Positions 62,592 to 64,000 of a stretch of DNA of 64,000 bases are shown here, one piece after another. The notes under the pieces are model-generated. The model was given only the letters and a program-made list of their open reading frames with translations, had not been told where the DNA came from and made no database searches. Each line of letters starts with the position of its first letter. The first letter of the stretch is position 1. The stretch is from Acinetobacter dispersus (GTDB lineage: Bacteria > Pseudomonadota > Gammaproteobacteria > Pseudomonadales > Moraxellaceae), in assembly GCF_009884975.1 (NCBI RefSeq), contig NZ_CP041970.1, positions 3,782,001 to 3,846,000 of the forward strand. The letters run 5' to 3'. The position numbers and the translations under genes are program-made.

Positions 62592-62844
62592 CTTTTTTTT
62601 CCTTTCACGTTGATCTGCTTTCATCCTTTGCATAGCAGAACTCAATATGCTGTTCCCATCATAAAAGCTTGCTGCAAAATGTAAATATGGATTTTGTATA
62701 AATCGTAGCAAAGGAGAAAAGTGATATTGATCTTATTTTTATTAAATTAATTAAAATCAGTTAATTGAAATTAATTTTAAAAGAATGGCTTGCGAGTCAT
62801 TTGTGGCAAAATGGTCAACAAGCCTTCATATTTTATCTTTATTT

Positions 62845-63570
62845 TTAGCGACTGGCTTCTTGTAAGAGCTGTTCAATTTGTTCAGCATTTTGCGGGCTAC
62901 CTGAAAGTCGCATACCATTTTGCAAGAATAAGGTTGGTGTCCCATCGATTTGTAATTTTTGACCTAAGGCGAGATTTTTCTGTATTGGCGTCTCGCACTG
63001 TGCAGCATTTTTAGGTGCTTTGCGGTGCAGCATATAGTCTTCCCAAGCTTCATACTGATTTTTCGAGCACCAAATTTTATTGGCAACCGCTTCAGCTTGC
63101 GGATGTAATTTTTTAAGCGGGAACAAGAACAGATACACGGTGACATTATCAACTGAAGTCATGTGCTGTTCGAGCTTTTGGCAATAAGGACAATCAGGAT
63201 CACTAAAGACATAGAGGATACGTTTTCCATTACCTTTTACATATTTAATTGCCTGATCGAGTGGTAGTTGTTTGACATCAATCTTACCAAACTCAGCTAA
63301 ACGCTCTTCAGTTAGATTTTTCTTATTTTTGACATCGAGGAGGTTGCCAAAAAACAGGTATTTGGCTGTTTCATCGGTATAGATAATTTTACCCGCGGCA
63401 TAGACTTCATAAATACCAGGTAAAGGAGAGGGGCTAACGGATTTGACTGGAATATCTGGATAATTCTGTTTGAAGTTTTGCTCAAGGGTTTTGCTGTCGG
63501 CATGCAGGCTTTGTACGCTGAGAAGGCTCAGACTGAGTACAGATAACCATGTTTTGATCATTATTTTCAT
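62845..63570 (-). CDS. DsbC-type thiol:disulfide isomerase
   Basis: A periplasmic disulfide isomerase of 241 residues. It has a signal peptide (IKTWLSVLSLSLLSVQSLHA), an N-terminal dimerisation domain (about 26-90: YPDIPVKSVSPSPLPGIYEV and YLFFGNLLDVKNKKNLTEER) and a thioredoxin-fold catalytic domain with the active site CPYC at 127-130 (VFSDPDCPYC) and the cis-Pro in IDGTPTLF. These match DsbC. A second ATG at 63561 is an alternative start. It lies just downstream of the small tyrosine-phosphatase gene. Confidence 0.92.
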   Translation of the reverse strand: MKIMIKTWLSVLSLSLLSVQSLHADSKTLEQNFKQNYPDIPVKSVSPSPLPGIYEVYAAGKIIYTDETAKYLFFGNLLDVKNKKNLTEERLAEFGKIDVKQLPLDQAIKYVKGNGKRILYVFSDPDCPYCQKLEQHMTSVDNVTVYLFLFPLKKLHPQAEAVANKIWCSKNQYEAWEDYMLHRKAPKNAAQCETPIQKNLALGQKLQIDGTPTLFLQNGMRLSGSPQNAEQIEQLLQEASR

Positions 63571-63644
63571 GAGAAATCGGTTGTATTGAGAATAGGTGAA
63601 CAATAACCTCCATTTCAATTTTCGACAAGAACGATCGTTAAACT

Positions 63645-63998
63645 TTATTTCAAATAAGGCTGCATTGCCAATTGCAGTAATTCGATTAGTTCAGCATCCA
63701 TATATTGATAGTTGTCAGGGATGTCGAGCACAAAGACTTTCTTATGCATAAGTTGTTTGGAAAATTGTTGTTTGATTTGTTGTTTATGTCGAGATTCCAT
63801 CACAAAAATTTGCTCGGCCCAAGCGATATCTTTGAATGAAATTGTATGTTTGGCGTGGCGGCTAGTTCCCGCTGAACGGGTATGTAGGCCATACCCTTGA
63901 GCGAAAATACGTTCGGCTGTAGGACTACGCCATTGATTGCGACTGCAAATAAAAAGAGTGTTCAGTATGTTAAATCCAACAGTTGAAATGAGCTTCAC
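63645..63998 (-). CDS. Small low-molecular-weight tyrosine phosphatase-like protein (start near window edge)
   Basis: Similar to short LMW-PTP-related proteins of about 105-115 residues (COG4551 type). The P-loop-like segment is LFICSRNQWRSPTAERIF (C-X5-R with the conserved SPTAE), and the acidic loop FVLDIPDNYQYMD contains the DxPD/IPDxY-type catalytic Asp region. The frame reaches a GTG at 63998, two bases from the window edge. No ATG in a family-like position exists, so the start may be that GTG or outside the window. The function of this subfamily is poorly known. Confidence 0.7.
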   Translation of the reverse strand: MKLISTVGFNILNTLFICSRNQWRSPTAERIFAQGYGLHTRSAGTSRHAKHTISFKDIAWAEQIFVMESRHKQQIKQQFSKQLMHKKVFVLDIPDNYQYMDAELIELLQLAMQPYLK

Positions 63999-64000
63999 GT

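Noticed and set aside
1..64000. CRISPR arrays, tRNA or rRNA genes, phage or plasmid modules, and a defence island.
   Set aside because: No spaced direct repeats, cloverleaf sequences, rRNA segments, integrase, capsid, restriction or replication genes were recognised.

Overview
This 64 kb window looks like a chromosomal segment of an Acinetobacter species. The genus call rests on the OmpA proteins, whose leader, beta-barrel and peptidoglycan-binding domains match the Acinetobacter type, and on the split tryptophan layout trpF-trpB ... trpA-accD-folC. The oprB-gcd pair, moderately AT-rich coding and AT-rich promoters also fit. No rRNA, tRNA, CRISPR array, prophage or transposase gene was found. 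The only mobile-looking item is a 270 bp transposase-less element with terminal inverted repeats.

Layout. 1-590: 5' end of a BtuB-like TonB receptor behind a cobalamin riboswitch, divergent from trpF. 590-15.7 kb: trpFB, a DUF1543 gene, a lipoprotein 5'-nucleotidase, a DUF2804 protein, an orphan immunity-like gene, a ferritin-like metal hydrolase with a divergent AraC regulator, an NhaC-type antiporter, then the overlapping run trpA-accD-folC-dedD-like. 15.8-24.9 kb: secreted phosphatase, MBL hydrolase, 1-Cys peroxiredoxin, secA, lpxO, an MFS symporter and hemolysin III. 25-31.8 kb: methyltransferase, GNAT, a patatin-like phospholipase flanked by two paralogous one-TM proteins, and a fadB (frameshifted)/thiolase beta-oxidation operon. 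32-41 kb: a lipoprotein deiminase, a kinase-like gene overlapping a NUDIX gene broken by a stop codon, an AraC regulator opposite a CaiB/BaiF CoA-transferase, and oprB-gcd for periplasmic glucose oxidation. 41-46 kb: cysI-DUF934, an SMR transporter, a VOC protein, a second thiolase and a FimT-like pseudopilin. 46.5-49.1 kb: tandem ompA genes. 49.2-55 kb: the rtcB operon with an elaborate leader, a LysP-like permease, the small element, rsmC and an NCS2 permease. 55-64 kb: typA, mscL, a GGCT-like gene, ppiC, mutM, a TonB receptor, a Sel1-repeat protein, a DsbC-like gene and a small tyrosine phosphatase at the edge.

Most genes are ordinary housekeeping or metabolism, so the less familiar signals are regulatory. 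(1) The rtcB leader has a sigma70-like promoter whose -10 is flanked by a perfect 13 bp dyad, a 9-codon ORF with a consensus Shine-Dalgarno, and overlapping hairpins ending in an intrinsic terminator; a 52-residue basic protein follows rtcB. (2) A perfect 12 bp hairpin lies at the predicted 5' end of the oprB mRNA and contains its ribosome-binding site. (3) Two ompA copies have near-identical ends, divergent middles and duplicated promoters carrying a co-varying dyad. (4) The small element supplies the stop codon of rsmC and separates it from the permease gene.

Two genes (fadB-like and NUDIX) are broken by single-base changes. These could be real pseudogenes or sequence errors. All functions were assigned by reading motifs; no database search was run.
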